Positions 1-8,924 of a stretch of DNA of 64,000 nucleotides are shown here, piece after piece. Source of the stretch: VXRD01 sp965242535 (lineage in GTDB: Bacteria; Latescibacterota; UBA2968); the NCBI GenBank assembly GCA_965242535.1, contig OZ251458.1, positions 4,588,001 to 4,652,000 of the forward strand, read 5' to 3'. Position numbers and translations under genes: made by a program. Under the pieces are notes generated by a model, which worked only from the letters and a program-made list of their open reading frames with translations, searched no databases and was not told the DNA's origin. Positions within the stretch are counted from its first letter, which is position 1, and every line of letters starts with the position of its first letter.

Positions 1-388
1 GAACTATCAAATCGTAAGCAGGTGTATAGGGTAAAACGCTAAAACTGCGGATAAATCTCGGTTTGGATATTTCCCTCCTGGACAGACCGACGTGGTCATA
101 TACCTGAGCGAGCAAATTGGGGGCTATCAAGTCGCCGATATCGAACCGCGACTTATTGGGATAATATCCCTTTTCCGCTCCCTGAAAGGTAAAATGGATG
201 ATTTGGCTATGAGTAATCGTGGGCGACGACCGCAACAACTTTAAAATAAAAAAGCCACAATAGCCCACCGTGACGATCACCACCGAGAGCAATACCGGTT
301 TCCGCACCGCCCACACATTGTGCAAAAGTTTTTTCCAATCAAATTCTTCATCTCGTTCATGATGATCTGATCTATTGACTTGATTCAT
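1..388 (-). CDS. Polysaccharide chain-length determinant (Wzz/GumC-like), 5' part only
   Basis: The reading frame starts at ATG 386-388 and runs off the left edge, giving about 129 residues. A charged cytoplasmic N-terminus (about residues 1-30, with FDWKKLLHNVW) precedes one hydrophobic segment (about 32-52) and then a soluble, presumably periplasmic, stretch. This is the N-terminal layout of Wzz/GumC chain-length proteins, which set polymer length in Wzy-dependent export. It overlaps the end of the upstream SDR gene by 17 bases, so the two are probably co-translated as the last visible genes of the polysaccharide operon. The diagnostic C-terminal part is outside the window, so the family call rests on topology and context. 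Confidence 0.6.
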   Translation of the reverse strand, partial: MNQVNRSDHHERDEEFDWKKLLHNVWAVRKPVLLSVVIVTVGYCGFFILKLLRSSPTITHSQIIHFTFQGAEKGYYPNKSRFDIGDLIAPNLLAQVYDHVGLSRREISKPRFIRSFSVLPYTPAYDLIV

Positions 389-1988
389 AATAGCCCTCGT
401 CAAAAAATGGTGTGCCGTACTTTTTGAGCAGATTTGTTGTCACCCACTCATCGGGGTAAACCTGCAATTTTGAAACACCTTCATCCAATAAAAATTGTGC
501 ATTGCTATACAAATGATTTTTATAGTTGCTAATCTGTCCATTATTCAATTTTTTTTCGACTTGCTGTATGCCTTGTTCCAAGGTCCAAGTGGGCTGAAAT
601 CCAGTTATATTTTTTATTTTGGTAAAGTCTACGCGATAGTCACGTTCATCCATTTTGCTTTGTTGAGTAATTATTTTTGCAGAGGGAATGAGGGATTTGA
701 TACAATGACCAATGTCTCTGATGCGATAATTTTGTTTGTTTGAGCCAGCATTGAAAACTTCTCCCCGCACGTATTCTCGAGGTGTTTCGATAATCTTCAA
801 GATCCCATACGCAGCATCTCGCACATGGAGGAAAGGACGCCACTGGTTCCCGCCCAAAATCAGGATTTGTTTATCTATAATCGCTTTTGCAGTCAACAGA
901 TTTACCACCAGATCGAAACGGATGCGTTCCGAAAAACCATAGAGAGTCCCGAAGCGCAGAATAACCGGATGAAAGTCGGGCGAGGCCATATTGAGCAACG
1001 TTTGCTCGGCAATCAACTTGCTCTGTGCATAGAGCGAGAGAGGTTTGGGGGCGGAGTTTTCATTGAGTATTTTGTTACTTAACCCGTACACCGAACAAGT
1101 TGAGGCAAAGATAAATCGGTCAATCCGTTGATGTTGGGCGATCTCGGCGATCATTTTCGTCGCAGTCGTATTTATTTGGACGGTCATTTCTTGGTTCAAA
1201 TCACACGCGGGATCGCCGACAATCGCTCCCAAATGAACTACTATATCCATATCCTTCATGGCCTCATAGACCCGGTTGACATGTCTGAAATCAGCCCGTA
1301 TGATTTCTAATTTTGGATGATCGATTATATTTTTAAGAGGTTCAGACCCGTAGAGCAAAATATCCATCAGACGCACATTGTAGCCCCTAGCCAGCAAATG
1401 CTTCAATAGAGCAGATCCGATATACCCAGCACCACCGATTACCAAGATATTTTTATTATTTTGTGATTCGGTTAAAACCTCTCGTTCCGCGTTTTTTTTC
1501 GGCCTCCTTTGCCATATCTTAGCCCAGAATCGAAAAATAAAAATAAAAATAATCGTCATTACCCAAGAGAATATGAACGCACTGCGGGGGAACTCAAATC
1601 CGCTGATCCCAAAACTCAACTGCACTCCTTTACCCGAAAAAATATAAAGAAAAACCCCCGAAATCAGGTACCCGATACTAACGGCCCGAAGAATAATCAG
1701 TGCTTTGGAATAGTTGTAAAAATTGTGACCACGAGCATAAAAACCACTTATGCCAAATGAGATTAGGCAGATAGGTAAGACCAACCACAAAGCGAAAAAA
1801 TAGACATTGATATAATGGTCAAACAGATACTGATAATATTGTAAAGGTCGTTCTGCTTCCCACCAGATAAGTTCCAGAAAGCGGATACACAGCCCTAAAG
1901 CCAACGAGAGCCCCATTATCAGAGCATCGAGAACCAACCACTTGATCTCAAATCCTCTATTGAACTTAAAATCACGTAGAAAACGCAT
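372..1988 (-). CDS. Membrane-anchored NAD-dependent sugar epimerase/dehydratase (extended SDR)
   Basis: About four hydrophobic segments fill the first 150 residues. A cytoplasmic extended-SDR domain follows with the nucleotide-binding motif GGAGYIGSALL and the catalytic YAQSK (YxxxK), preceded by an STCSVYG serine segment. It probably modifies a nucleotide sugar feeding the surface polysaccharide made by this locus. The chosen ATG (1986-1988) has GAAAG about 8 bases upstream; an earlier start at 2036 would overlap the DegT gene by 20 bases. The fusion recalls FlaA1/CapD-type enzymes, but the N-terminal part has only membrane segments and the SDR half looks like the GalE/RmlB side of the family. 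The exact substrate cannot be read. Confidence 0.83.
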   Translation of the reverse strand: MRFLRDFKFNRGFEIKWLVLDALIMGLSLALGLCIRFLELIWWEAERPLQYYQYLFDHYINVYFFALWLVLPICLISFGISGFYARGHNFYNYSKALIILRAVSIGYLISGVFLYIFSGKGVQLSFGISGFEFPRSAFIFSWVMTIIFIFIFRFWAKIWQRRPKKNAEREVLTESQNNKNILVIGGAGYIGSALLKHLLARGYNVRLMDILLYGSEPLKNIIDHPKLEIIRADFRHVNRVYEAMKDMDIVVHLGAIVGDPACDLNQEMTVQINTTATKMIAEIAQHQRIDRFIFASTCSVYGLSNKILNENSAPKPLSLYAQSKLIAEQTLLNMASPDFHPVILRFGTLYGFSERIRFDLVVNLLTAKAIIDKQILILGGNQWRPFLHVRDAAYGILKIIETPREYVRGEVFNAGSNKQNYRIRDIGHCIKSLIPSAKIITQQSKMDERDYRVDFTKIKNITGFQPTWTLEQGIQQVEKKLNNGQISNYKNHLYSNAQFLLDEGVSKLQVYPDEWVTTNLLKKYGTPFFDEGYYESSQ

Positions 1989-2016
1989 AGACAATCTTTC
2001 TTTTTTTGGGTGTTGT

Positions 2017-3216
2017 TTAGCTCTCAATGAGCACATCTCGCCTGTTTAGCACTTTGCGTACAGCGCCAGCATGAGCCTGAACGCGCCTTATTGCATCGGC
2101 TATTCCCAGGCAGACATCATCTTTCATATTTGACCAAATAGGCAAACAGAGAATGTTGTTTGCCAAATACTCGGTCACGGGCAAGCGACGATTAGATGGC
2201 GTATAGGCGCGATAAGCCATCTGAGTGTGGGCAGGCGGATCGTAATATTTGCGAGTATCGATATTTTCCGCCGCTAGTGCAAGAGCCAATTCATTGCGCG
2301 TCAACCCAAATTCTCTTTCATCGACCAGAATTGAATAGTCCTTGTACGAACACCGGTTGCTAGGATTGACCTTCTGGAATCCAACGCCGGGCACATCCCT
2401 TAGTTTTTCCGCATAGATGTCGGCGATTTCATTGCGGCACTGAACTGCTTCTCCGACCTTCTTCAGGCTGTAAATTCCCATCAAGGCATTAAATTCTGGC
2501 AGGCGGGCATTGATACCGGCAAAAAGGCTATCGTAGTTCTTCATACCATATTCGCGTCCGATCCGCACTTTATCCGCCAAATCGCCGTTGTTGGTCGCTA
2601 CGATGCCGCCCTCGCCTGCAATAATTAGTTTGGTCGGGCTGAGGCTAAATACCTCCACATCCCCGAACCCTCCGATGGGGCACCCCTTGTAGAGACTGCC
2701 AAAACCGTGCGCCGCATCGAAAATCAGCTCGAGCCCTTGCCGGTTGGCTATGTCTTGCAAGGGTTCGATGGCGGCCGGGTTGCCGAAGTTATGCACGGCG
2801 ACAATCGCCGATGTAGAGGGTGTGATCAACTGCTCAACGGCAACCGGATCCAGATTGGTCGTGCCGAGATCGACATCCGCAAATACGGGGTTCAATCCAG
2901 CCCAGATACAGGCACTAATCGTCGCCATGAAGGTAAAACTCGGGACGATCACATCGCCTGTAAGTCCTAAACCGCGCAGGCTTAGCATTAATCCAGAGGT
3001 ACAACTCGATACGGCTACGGCGTGTTTGACTTGTAAATGCGCGGCCATATCCGCTTCAAAGTTCTGCAAATAAGTGCCTTTGGTGACCAAGCCGCTGGTC
3101 AGTATCTCTTTGAGTTCACCTTCTATATCTCTGTGGGATGGAATGACCGGGCGGACGATGTCAACGCGGTTGTCAAAAATGGGAGCACCAGTCAGAACAG
3201 CGGGCAAGGCAGGCAT
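2017..3216 (-). CDS. DegT/DnrJ/EryC1/StrS-family PLP-dependent sugar aminotransferase
   Basis: This 399-residue protein has the full fold-type I layout of nucleotide-sugar aminotransferases: SSCTSGL near residue 75, the PLP-contacting Asp in DAAHGFGS (about D167) and the Schiff-base lysine in SLSPTK (about K196), followed by AGEGG. It would convert a keto sugar nucleotide, plausibly made by the neighbouring SDR, into an amino sugar for the polysaccharide. The start at ATG 3214-3216 fits the family N-terminus (ALPAVLTGAPIF); an in-frame TTG at 3288 would add 24 residues but sits almost on its own Shine-Dalgarno sequence. The gene is 28 bases upstream of the SDR gene. Confidence 0.9.
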   Translation of the reverse strand: MPALPAVLTGAPIFDNRVDIVRPVIPSHRDIEGELKEILTSGLVTKGTYLQNFEADMAAHLQVKHAVAVSSCTSGLMLSLRGLGLTGDVIVPSFTFMATISACIWAGLNPVFADVDLGTTNLDPVAVEQLITPSTSAIVAVHNFGNPAAIEPLQDIANRQGLELIFDAAHGFGSLYKGCPIGGFGDVEVFSLSPTKLIIAGEGGIVATNNGDLADKVRIGREYGMKNYDSLFAGINARLPEFNALMGIYSLKKVGEAVQCRNEIADIYAEKLRDVPGVGFQKVNPSNRCSYKDYSILVDEREFGLTRNELALALAAENIDTRKYYDPPAHTQMAYRAYTPSNRRLPVTEYLANNILCLPIWSNMKDDVCLGIADAIRRVQAHAGAVRKVLNRRDVLIES

Positions 3217-3380
3217 CTCTTCATCTCGATTTCTAGGATATTTTTCGCAGAGAAATTTTTTTTCAATAAGGGGCTGTGCGGTGCTCAATCACCTCTTAGC
3301 GATCGACAAACCGGTGTCCTATCCCGTGAAAAAAATGCTTAAATCCAATGGGAAAGGGACGAATTTGACGCTACAGGTTT

Positions 3381-3653
3381 TTATGCAACAAAGCCCTCCA
3401 AAATCGTCAGAATATATGATAGAATCGAAAAAATGTCCAATGCTATGTTAAGTGCCTTTACCTTGCGACGCTGAACCGAGGCATAACCATCGGTGAGCAA
3501 ACCCAGGCCAAACTCGAGGCGCAAGGTCTCCAAAACATGTGTCACTTCGGGATATGGTTTGATCCGAGGTGTGTGCGCGCGATAGCGTTCTATCAACTGT
3601 TGTACGAGATCGATATGAGAGGGTGAAGAACCCCTAGCTGAAGCAACGGGGCT
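3381..3653 (-). pseudogene. Remnant of a HAD-family hydrolase
   Basis: The minus-strand frame reads HIDLVQQLIERYRAHTPRI, then KPYPEVTHVLETLR, then LGLLTDGYASVQRRKVKALN. This is the middle of a HAD hydrolase of the kind found in polysaccharide loci (helical cap followed by motif II, LLTDG). The motif I segment (DxDxT) is missing because a TGA closes the frame at 3654-3656. The C-terminal side degenerates after DIFS into an unrelated tail and stops, so motifs III and IV are gone. It is best read as a decayed gene. The rest of the 480-base gap up to the DegT gene shows no further coding potential. Confidence 0.7.
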
Positions 3654-3770
3654 TCAAAGTCACTTCAGCGTAGGTTGTGCGATCAACGAGATGGTGTCCT
3701 CTCTCGGCAGAGGTGAATCAAGCCCTTTCAAATGATAAAGCGGTGGTGCCAGCGACCCCGAGCATCTTTA

Positions 3771-4403
3771 TTATTTGTCATTTCCCTCCCCCAAAAACTC
3801 GGGCATCGTAACATGGCTATTTGAACTAATACCTTCACGCCTAAAACTCCTCACCAAAGTCAGCCCAATAATTTTTAGATCTAACCAGAGAGATCGATGG
3901 TCGATGTACCAAATATCCAATTTGAATTTGTGCTCCCAAGCAAGCGCATTGCGACCGTTGATCTGCGCCCATCCAGTAATGCCGGGGCGGATATCCAAAC
4001 GGCGTCTCTGGGTTGGGGTGTAGCGATCGAGATACTTTTCGAACAGGGGACGAGGGCCTACCAAACTCATATCGCCTTTCAGTACATTCCACAATTCGGG
4101 GAGTTCGTCGAGGCTCGTACTGCGGAGCAGACTGCCAAATCGCGTTAAACGCACGGCATCGGGATGTGGTCGCCCCTGCGCGTCACAGGCGTCGATCATG
4201 GTGCGAAATTTGACGATGGTAAAGGGTTGTCCGCGCAAGCCGGCACGCCGTTGGCGAAACAAAACGGGCGAGCCCAACTTGAGGCGCACGAGCAATGCAA
4301 CCCCAGCCAGCACGGGCAAAAGCCCAATGAAAATGGGAACTGTCAACGCGATATCGAGTACTCGCTTCCCAAAACGGCGATAGGCAATGGTGCAGGATAT
4401 CAT
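3771..4403 (-). CDS. Initiating phosphoglycosyl transferase (PglC/WcaJ-type bacterial sugar transferase)
   Basis: This 210-residue monotopic phosphoglycosyl transferase moves a sugar-1-phosphate to undecaprenyl phosphate as the first committed step of glycan assembly. Diagnostic features are KRVLDI, the re-entrant hydrophobic helix (about 17-38), PVLFRQRRAG, KFRTM, the catalytic Asp-Glu pair in LDELPELWNVLKGDMS (about D99-E100), LVGPRP and RPGITGWAQINGRN. The length matches the small PglC form without the extra N-terminal membrane domain of WcaJ. Its ATG overlaps the stop of the upstream GT4 gene by four bases (ATGA), so the two are translationally coupled. Confidence 0.92.
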   Translation of the reverse strand: MISCTIAYRRFGKRVLDIALTVPIFIGLLPVLAGVALLVRLKLGSPVLFRQRRAGLRGQPFTIVKFRTMIDACDAQGRPHPDAVRLTRFGSLLRSTSLDELPELWNVLKGDMSLVGPRPLFEKYLDRYTPTQRRRLDIRPGITGWAQINGRNALAWEHKFKLDIWYIDHRSLWLDLKIIGLTLVRSFRREGISSNSHVTMPEFLGEGNDK

Positions 4404-5617
4404 CGCTTCTCCGCCGCCACGCGCTGCACGAGTTTCGCAAATTGTCGCGCCTGTTGGTGGCGATTAAAATGACGCACGACATAGGCGCGGGCGCGCGCGC
4501 CCATAGCTCGCGCCCGCAATGGATTTTGGCTCAAGAAACGCACCGCTTCAGCCAGCGATGCATCATCGCCCGGCGGGACAAAAATGCCCCCTTTCGCCGC
4601 TTCGACAACTTGGCGGATCACCCCGTCAATTGCCAGAATCGTCGGTCGCCCGGCGGCCATGTAATCAAAAACCTTATTGGGATATGGGGTGCGAAACATG
4701 GGAATGTCTCGCAACGTGGCGACGCAGGCGTCAGAGGATGCGAGAATATCCGGGATGCGTGCTTTGGGTTGTGCACCGGTAAACGTAATATTCGATAAGG
4801 CCAATGTCTGCACGCGTTCTTCCAAACGATGCCGTTCCATCCCGTCGCCAACCAGCAAAAAATGAATGCGCTGTTCATTGCGGAGCCGCGTTGCCGCTCG
4901 TATAATGGTATCGATATCATTCGCTCTGCCCAAAGCACCGGTATACGCGATGACGAACTTGTCTTTCAAGGCAAACGCATTTCTAATTTTTTTTGGGGGG
5001 GAAAACATATCTGGATCGACCCCATTGGCGATGAAACTCACGTTCTCTTTTCGCATTCCCTTCGCGATTAAATCGTCGCGGTATGCGGGCGAGTTGACCA
5101 GCAGATGCGTTGACCTTTTATAGAGAAAACGCGCCAGATAGCGGGATAGGGCGATGAGGAGCGGGTTTTTCAAGATGCCCAAATCTATCGCAAATTCCGG
5201 CCAGAGATCGCGGATTTCCAATAAAAAAGGGCGTCGATATAGCAACGCGATAAGCCAAGCCGATGCCGCTTGAAAAAGCGATGGCGAGGTGCCCATAACG
5301 ACATCTACCTGACCGGCGCGTCGTACTGCAAAAAGCGAGGTCACCGCAAAACTGAGCAAAGACGCCAAACGATGGACAAAACTGCGATGGAGAGAGGGTA
5401 GTGTATAAGCTCGCAATATCCGCACGCCATCGAGGTCTTGTTCGGTAACCCACCCCTTTTGGGTACTTGCGCGATTTCCCGTGAGATAAATAATATTGCT
5501 GGCAATGATGGTAAAGCGGTGGCCTTTTTGCACGAGACGACGCGCCAGTTCCCAATGGCGCGTGCCACCGGGTTCATCGTGTGATGTAAATGCCTGATGA
5601 ATCAGTAGGATATGCAT
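4400..5617 (-). CDS. GT4-family glycosyltransferase (WbuB-like)
   Basis: This 405-residue GT-B enzyme opens with HILLIHQAFTSHDEPGGTRH, has a membrane-associating hydrophobic stretch around 75-115, the EIRDLWPE motif typical of WbuB-like amino-sugar transferases, and a C-terminal GT1-fold half with GDGMERHRL, TGAQPKARIP and a nucleotide-binding DYMAAGRP segment. It probably adds the second sugar to the lipid-linked residue placed by the phosphoglycosyl transferase encoded immediately downstream with a 4-base overlap. The acceptor and donor are not determinable from sequence. Confidence 0.88.
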   Translation of the reverse strand: MHILLIHQAFTSHDEPGGTRHWELARRLVQKGHRFTIIASNIIYLTGNRASTQKGWVTEQDLDGVRILRAYTLPSLHRSFVHRLASLLSFAVTSLFAVRRAGQVDVVMGTSPSLFQAASAWLIALLYRRPFLLEIRDLWPEFAIDLGILKNPLLIALSRYLARFLYKRSTHLLVNSPAYRDDLIAKGMRKENVSFIANGVDPDMFSPPKKIRNAFALKDKFVIAYTGALGRANDIDTIIRAATRLRNEQRIHFLLVGDGMERHRLEERVQTLALSNITFTGAQPKARIPDILASSDACVATLRDIPMFRTPYPNKVFDYMAAGRPTILAIDGVIRQVVEAAKGGIFVPPGDDASLAEAVRFLSQNPLRARAMGARARAYVVRHFNRHQQARQFAKLVQRVAAEKR

Positions 5618-5698
5618 TTGATTTGAGAAATAACCATTTATTGCGCGTCGCGATTCGCCGATTCGCTTGCGTTTTATCGCGTACCACGACAGCGCGCA

Positions 5699-7876
5699 TC
5701 AAACGACTTTCCAATCGGTGCGGCGACCATCGGCGGCGTGGAGATGGAGATTGCCGACCAGCGCGGTCGATGTGTGGTCGGTCAACCGCAAGTCGATTTC
5801 GCCACGCCAAGTGTCCGTATCTATGAACAGGGTTTCTCCTTTGTACCTCGCGCGCCATTTCCCAGGCCCGAATCCCGTCATAAACCATGCGTCTCCGCCA
5901 TCTATTTCCGCTGCAAAGGATACAGCGGGATGCCGCGCCTGGTAGTAGGGCGAATGCCATCCCCGGGCGGTATGCTCATCGGCACGCACGATTGAGACAC
6001 TCGGAGGCGCAGAAGCCAACAACTGCATCGCGTAGGGACCGCGTTTTGTCTGCATCGCCATCTGTCCCAAGACCCCATCCCAACGAAAGGGAAAATCGGC
6101 CAATAGCCAATGTAGCCGATAGCGGTGCCCCGCCGAACCGCATAGTCGATCCAGTATGAGCCAGTATTCGCCGGGAAGCCGCAACAGGCCGCGCCGGTGA
6201 ATGACCGGGGAAGACAAACGCGCGTACCCATCGTGTTCCCCTTCCCAATATCCCCAAGAAGCCCCCGGATTTTTTTGCTCAACGCGTTTGTGCCCGCGCA
6301 ACCAGGGTAGCCACATAAATCTATCGGCTCGATCCATTTGGTCGACGCCGTCCACCATAACCACATTGTGACAGGCGGTTCCCGCGAGGGCATTGTTCCA
6401 AGGATCTGGAGCGTTATAGCTATACGTACCGGCGTCGAGTGCGATATTGAGCCCCTGCCACCAGAGATCGACATGCAACATATCCGCTTGCCCTGGACGA
6501 TGGCTAAAATTGGCGCATCGGGTGAACAGACGCCCTTGGGGCGAAAGTAACGTGTAATATCCGCCCACATCTGCGGACAAATCGCGTCTTTGCGGTGGGG
6601 TGATGGGCGCGTCGAGTGCATCGGTGCCGAAGAGCCACAGCAGATCTTCGTCCCAAGGTCCGGGTGGAAAACACCGCTCTCCGCGGATCAAGTAATGCAT
6701 GACCTGTACTGCTGGACGGAAATCGCGATAGCCGCAGTTGTTCAGCGGCAGCACCAAGGCCCCGTCGTTGTGCCCATAATTAGGTGCTCTACCAGTCTGT
6801 TCATCCAGCATCGCATATAGCCATAAAACCCCTTGCAAGACCTTCTTTTTTATCGTATCGCTGAACGGATGGCCCGCGATATCTCCGAGGCGAATGGCCC
6901 ATAGATAAACATGCAACATCACGCGGTGGTAATTGACCGAGTGTTGCGTGAACGAACCATCGTCGTAGATGAGTTCGCGGCCGAGGCACTCGAGCAGGTC
7001 GCGGCCTTTCCGTTCCCATGAGGTCGATTTTTTTAATTCCGGAAAGACCGTGCCTATCGTCCACAATCCCAGTGCTTCGCTGATGCCATGATTGTTATTT
7101 TGGCTCAGGGCATACCCGATGTTGGATTCGATTCTCTCGCCCGAAACCGCGATCATCTGCAGGAGTTGCATCACGCGCTTGGGGGTCGTCGCCTCGGCGT
7201 TTATGAAACCGAACAATCCGAAGCACCAAGCCATGACTCTAAAGGCGGTTTCCTGACCACATTTCCAGTTTGGGCCGCTCTGAGGGCGGTTGTGTTGCCG
7301 CCAATCTTCGACGACTTGCCAGAAGCATTCGGGTATATTTTTTTCGCCCGTGCGCCCGTATGCCCGCACCATATCGTACACAAAGCCAAAGCGACTGGGT
7401 TCCCAGTAGAATTTGATATCGCCGTGGTCAAAATCTCCGATAGCACTCCAGTGTTTGTCGGGGGGAATCGCTCGATTTGTGAACGGTTCGACATGCCATC
7501 TCGGAGGAAAATGCGAAGTGAGATAGGCGTGCGAAAAATACCGCAATTTCCCCTTTTTTAGTCGCTTAGTCAATACAATTGGCCCCCTGTCGCCTTCGTC
7601 CCAGGCGGTTAATAATGGCCTGCAATGGGCGATGCGTGACATTTGAAAAAAAAAGGGTCTCTCTCGAAGGTCGGCGAACCACTCCCTAGATTTTTTTGGC
7701 AAAGGGCCATTGAGAAATGTTTCCAGTGGCAAATTTTTCCATGGGACGAGTGGTTCGCTTTTGCGTTTCCATCCCGAATGCAACTGGAATCGATAGCCCG
7801 CCCTGCGGATCATCCATTTGATACCAAAGCAGGTATATAAATGTCTCAGTATGTATAAGTGCTTGAAAATTGTCAC
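5699..7876 (-). CDS. Heparinase II/III-family polysaccharide lyase
   Basis: This 725-residue protein has the N-terminal alpha-toroid of the heparinase II/III (alginate lyase-like) group, including SQNNNHGISEALGLW and DGSFTQHSVNYHRVMLH, followed by the beta-rich heparinase II C-terminal domain with DVGGYYTLLSPQGRLF and HADMLHVDLWW-like segments. Such enzymes recur in exopolysaccharide loci, where they may trim or edit the polymer. No signal peptide is obvious. The predicted GTG start (7874-7876) has only a weak ribosome site, so the first residues are uncertain. It lies between the GT4 and methyltransferase genes in the same orientation. Confidence 0.82.
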   Translation of the reverse strand: MTIFKHLYILRHLYTCFGIKWMIRRAGYRFQLHSGWKRKSEPLVPWKNLPLETFLNGPLPKKSREWFADLRERPFFFQMSRIAHCRPLLTAWDEGDRGPIVLTKRLKKGKLRYFSHAYLTSHFPPRWHVEPFTNRAIPPDKHWSAIGDFDHGDIKFYWEPSRFGFVYDMVRAYGRTGEKNIPECFWQVVEDWRQHNRPQSGPNWKCGQETAFRVMAWCFGLFGFINAEATTPKRVMQLLQMIAVSGERIESNIGYALSQNNNHGISEALGLWTIGTVFPELKKSTSWERKGRDLLECLGRELIYDDGSFTQHSVNYHRVMLHVYLWAIRLGDIAGHPFSDTIKKKVLQGVLWLYAMLDEQTGRAPNYGHNDGALVLPLNNCGYRDFRPAVQVMHYLIRGERCFPPGPWDEDLLWLFGTDALDAPITPPQRRDLSADVGGYYTLLSPQGRLFTRCANFSHRPGQADMLHVDLWWQGLNIALDAGTYSYNAPDPWNNALAGTACHNVVMVDGVDQMDRADRFMWLPWLRGHKRVEQKNPGASWGYWEGEHDGYARLSSPVIHRRGLLRLPGEYWLILDRLCGSAGHRYRLHWLLADFPFRWDGVLGQMAMQTKRGPYAMQLLASAPPSVSIVRADEHTARGWHSPYYQARHPAVSFAAEIDGGDAWFMTGFGPGKWRARYKGETLFIDTDTWRGEIDLRLTDHTSTALVGNLHLHAADGRRTDWKVV

Positions 7877-8008
7877 GGAGCAATACCAAAAAGATAAATT
7901 GACAACATCGGATAGATGATAGCGAGGCGGGGCAACCGCGGCGATTCTCCGCCTGCATCTGGTACCGGATTGAGCCTCTCGGCCAGCCGGCGGACTTTGT
8001 ACAGAAAC

Positions 8009-8821
8009 TCATACCTCCCGCCGTTCTGCCAGCAGGTGATGCGACAAAGCCCAGAACCAAGAGCGGCACGACCATCGATCCAGAGTCACGAGCGGCCAAC
8101 TCGGCAACGCCGCCCACAAGATCGGGACCACCGCGATGGCGCCGCGATGATGCTTCACCTCGATCTCCAACCGGTTGAATTGTGTTGCCAATTCAACCGG
8201 CGATGCGACTTCTCGCCTGCGCGATGGCAACAGACGGGCCAGCCAGTTTTGGTTATTGCCATCGTGAATGGCAATTCTCATCGAAGGCTTGGCATATAAA
8301 AGCAAATGCGTCAGCAAATTCTCGGATGGTCGCATGATATTGAAGGCGAACATCGAGTGAATGCCATCGAAAAGAGAATCGGCATCGGGATGAAAATCAA
8401 AGGCATTTGATCTGGCAATTTTTATATTTAATTTTATCCGAGAGATATTTTGATAAAATTTTATTCGTTTTTTTAAAATATCCAATGCCCGATCATCCAA
8501 ATCCAACGAAATAACCGTCGCGCCCATGAAGGCAAAATAAATACTTTGTGTACCCAGGCCACAACCGAGATCCAATATGGTTTTCTCCGCGTCGTCAGCT
8601 AGCAAGAAGGCGACACTCCGAGCAAAATTTCTACTGAAATGCTGTCGAAAATAAGGCCTGCGCCATGTCCTTAGCAATCCCGCTTCACGGTAATAGGAAG
8701 TCACATACCGCTTTTCTGAATCGTCGAGAAACGACTCCGACAATTCTCGGGGTATATTGCGATACCACGCCCAGACTTCCGCTTCACTGTGATGGCTTAA
8801 TGAAGGAACGTGAAATGACAT
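8009..8821 (-). CDS. Class I SAM-dependent methyltransferase
   Basis: The Rossmann core shows TILDLGCGLGTQSIYFAFMG (motif I), then ISLDLDDRALDILKKR as the acidic strand that binds the SAM ribose. Upstream lies an aromatic-rich helical N-terminus. The chosen ATG (8819-8821) has GGGGAAAGAG just upstream, better than an in-frame start 42 bases earlier. Placement inside the polysaccharide locus suggests methylation of a sugar or lipid intermediate. The last 60 residues are basic and hydrophobic and may dock on the membrane. Substrate unknown. Confidence 0.75.
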   Translation of the reverse strand: MSFHVPSLSHHSEAEVWAWYRNIPRELSESFLDDSEKRYVTSYYREAGLLRTWRRPYFRQHFSRNFARSVAFLLADDAEKTILDLGCGLGTQSIYFAFMGATVISLDLDDRALDILKKRIKFYQNISRIKLNIKIARSNAFDFHPDADSLFDGIHSMFAFNIMRPSENLLTHLLLYAKPSMRIAIHDGNNQNWLARLLPSRRREVASPVELATQFNRLEIEVKHHRGAIAVVPILWAALPSWPLVTLDRWSCRSWFWALSHHLLAERREV

Positions 8822-8924
8822 CTCTTTCCCCGGGGTGTCTATACATCGCAATTGACCGTGCATATTGTCTGCTTGCTCTCACCGCCGCGATTTGAAAACG
8901 TGCGATAATGATATTTTAATCGCC

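Noticed and set aside
5618..5698. Small RNA or terminator between the GT4 and heparinase genes
   Set aside because: No stem with a T-run was found in the 81 bases.
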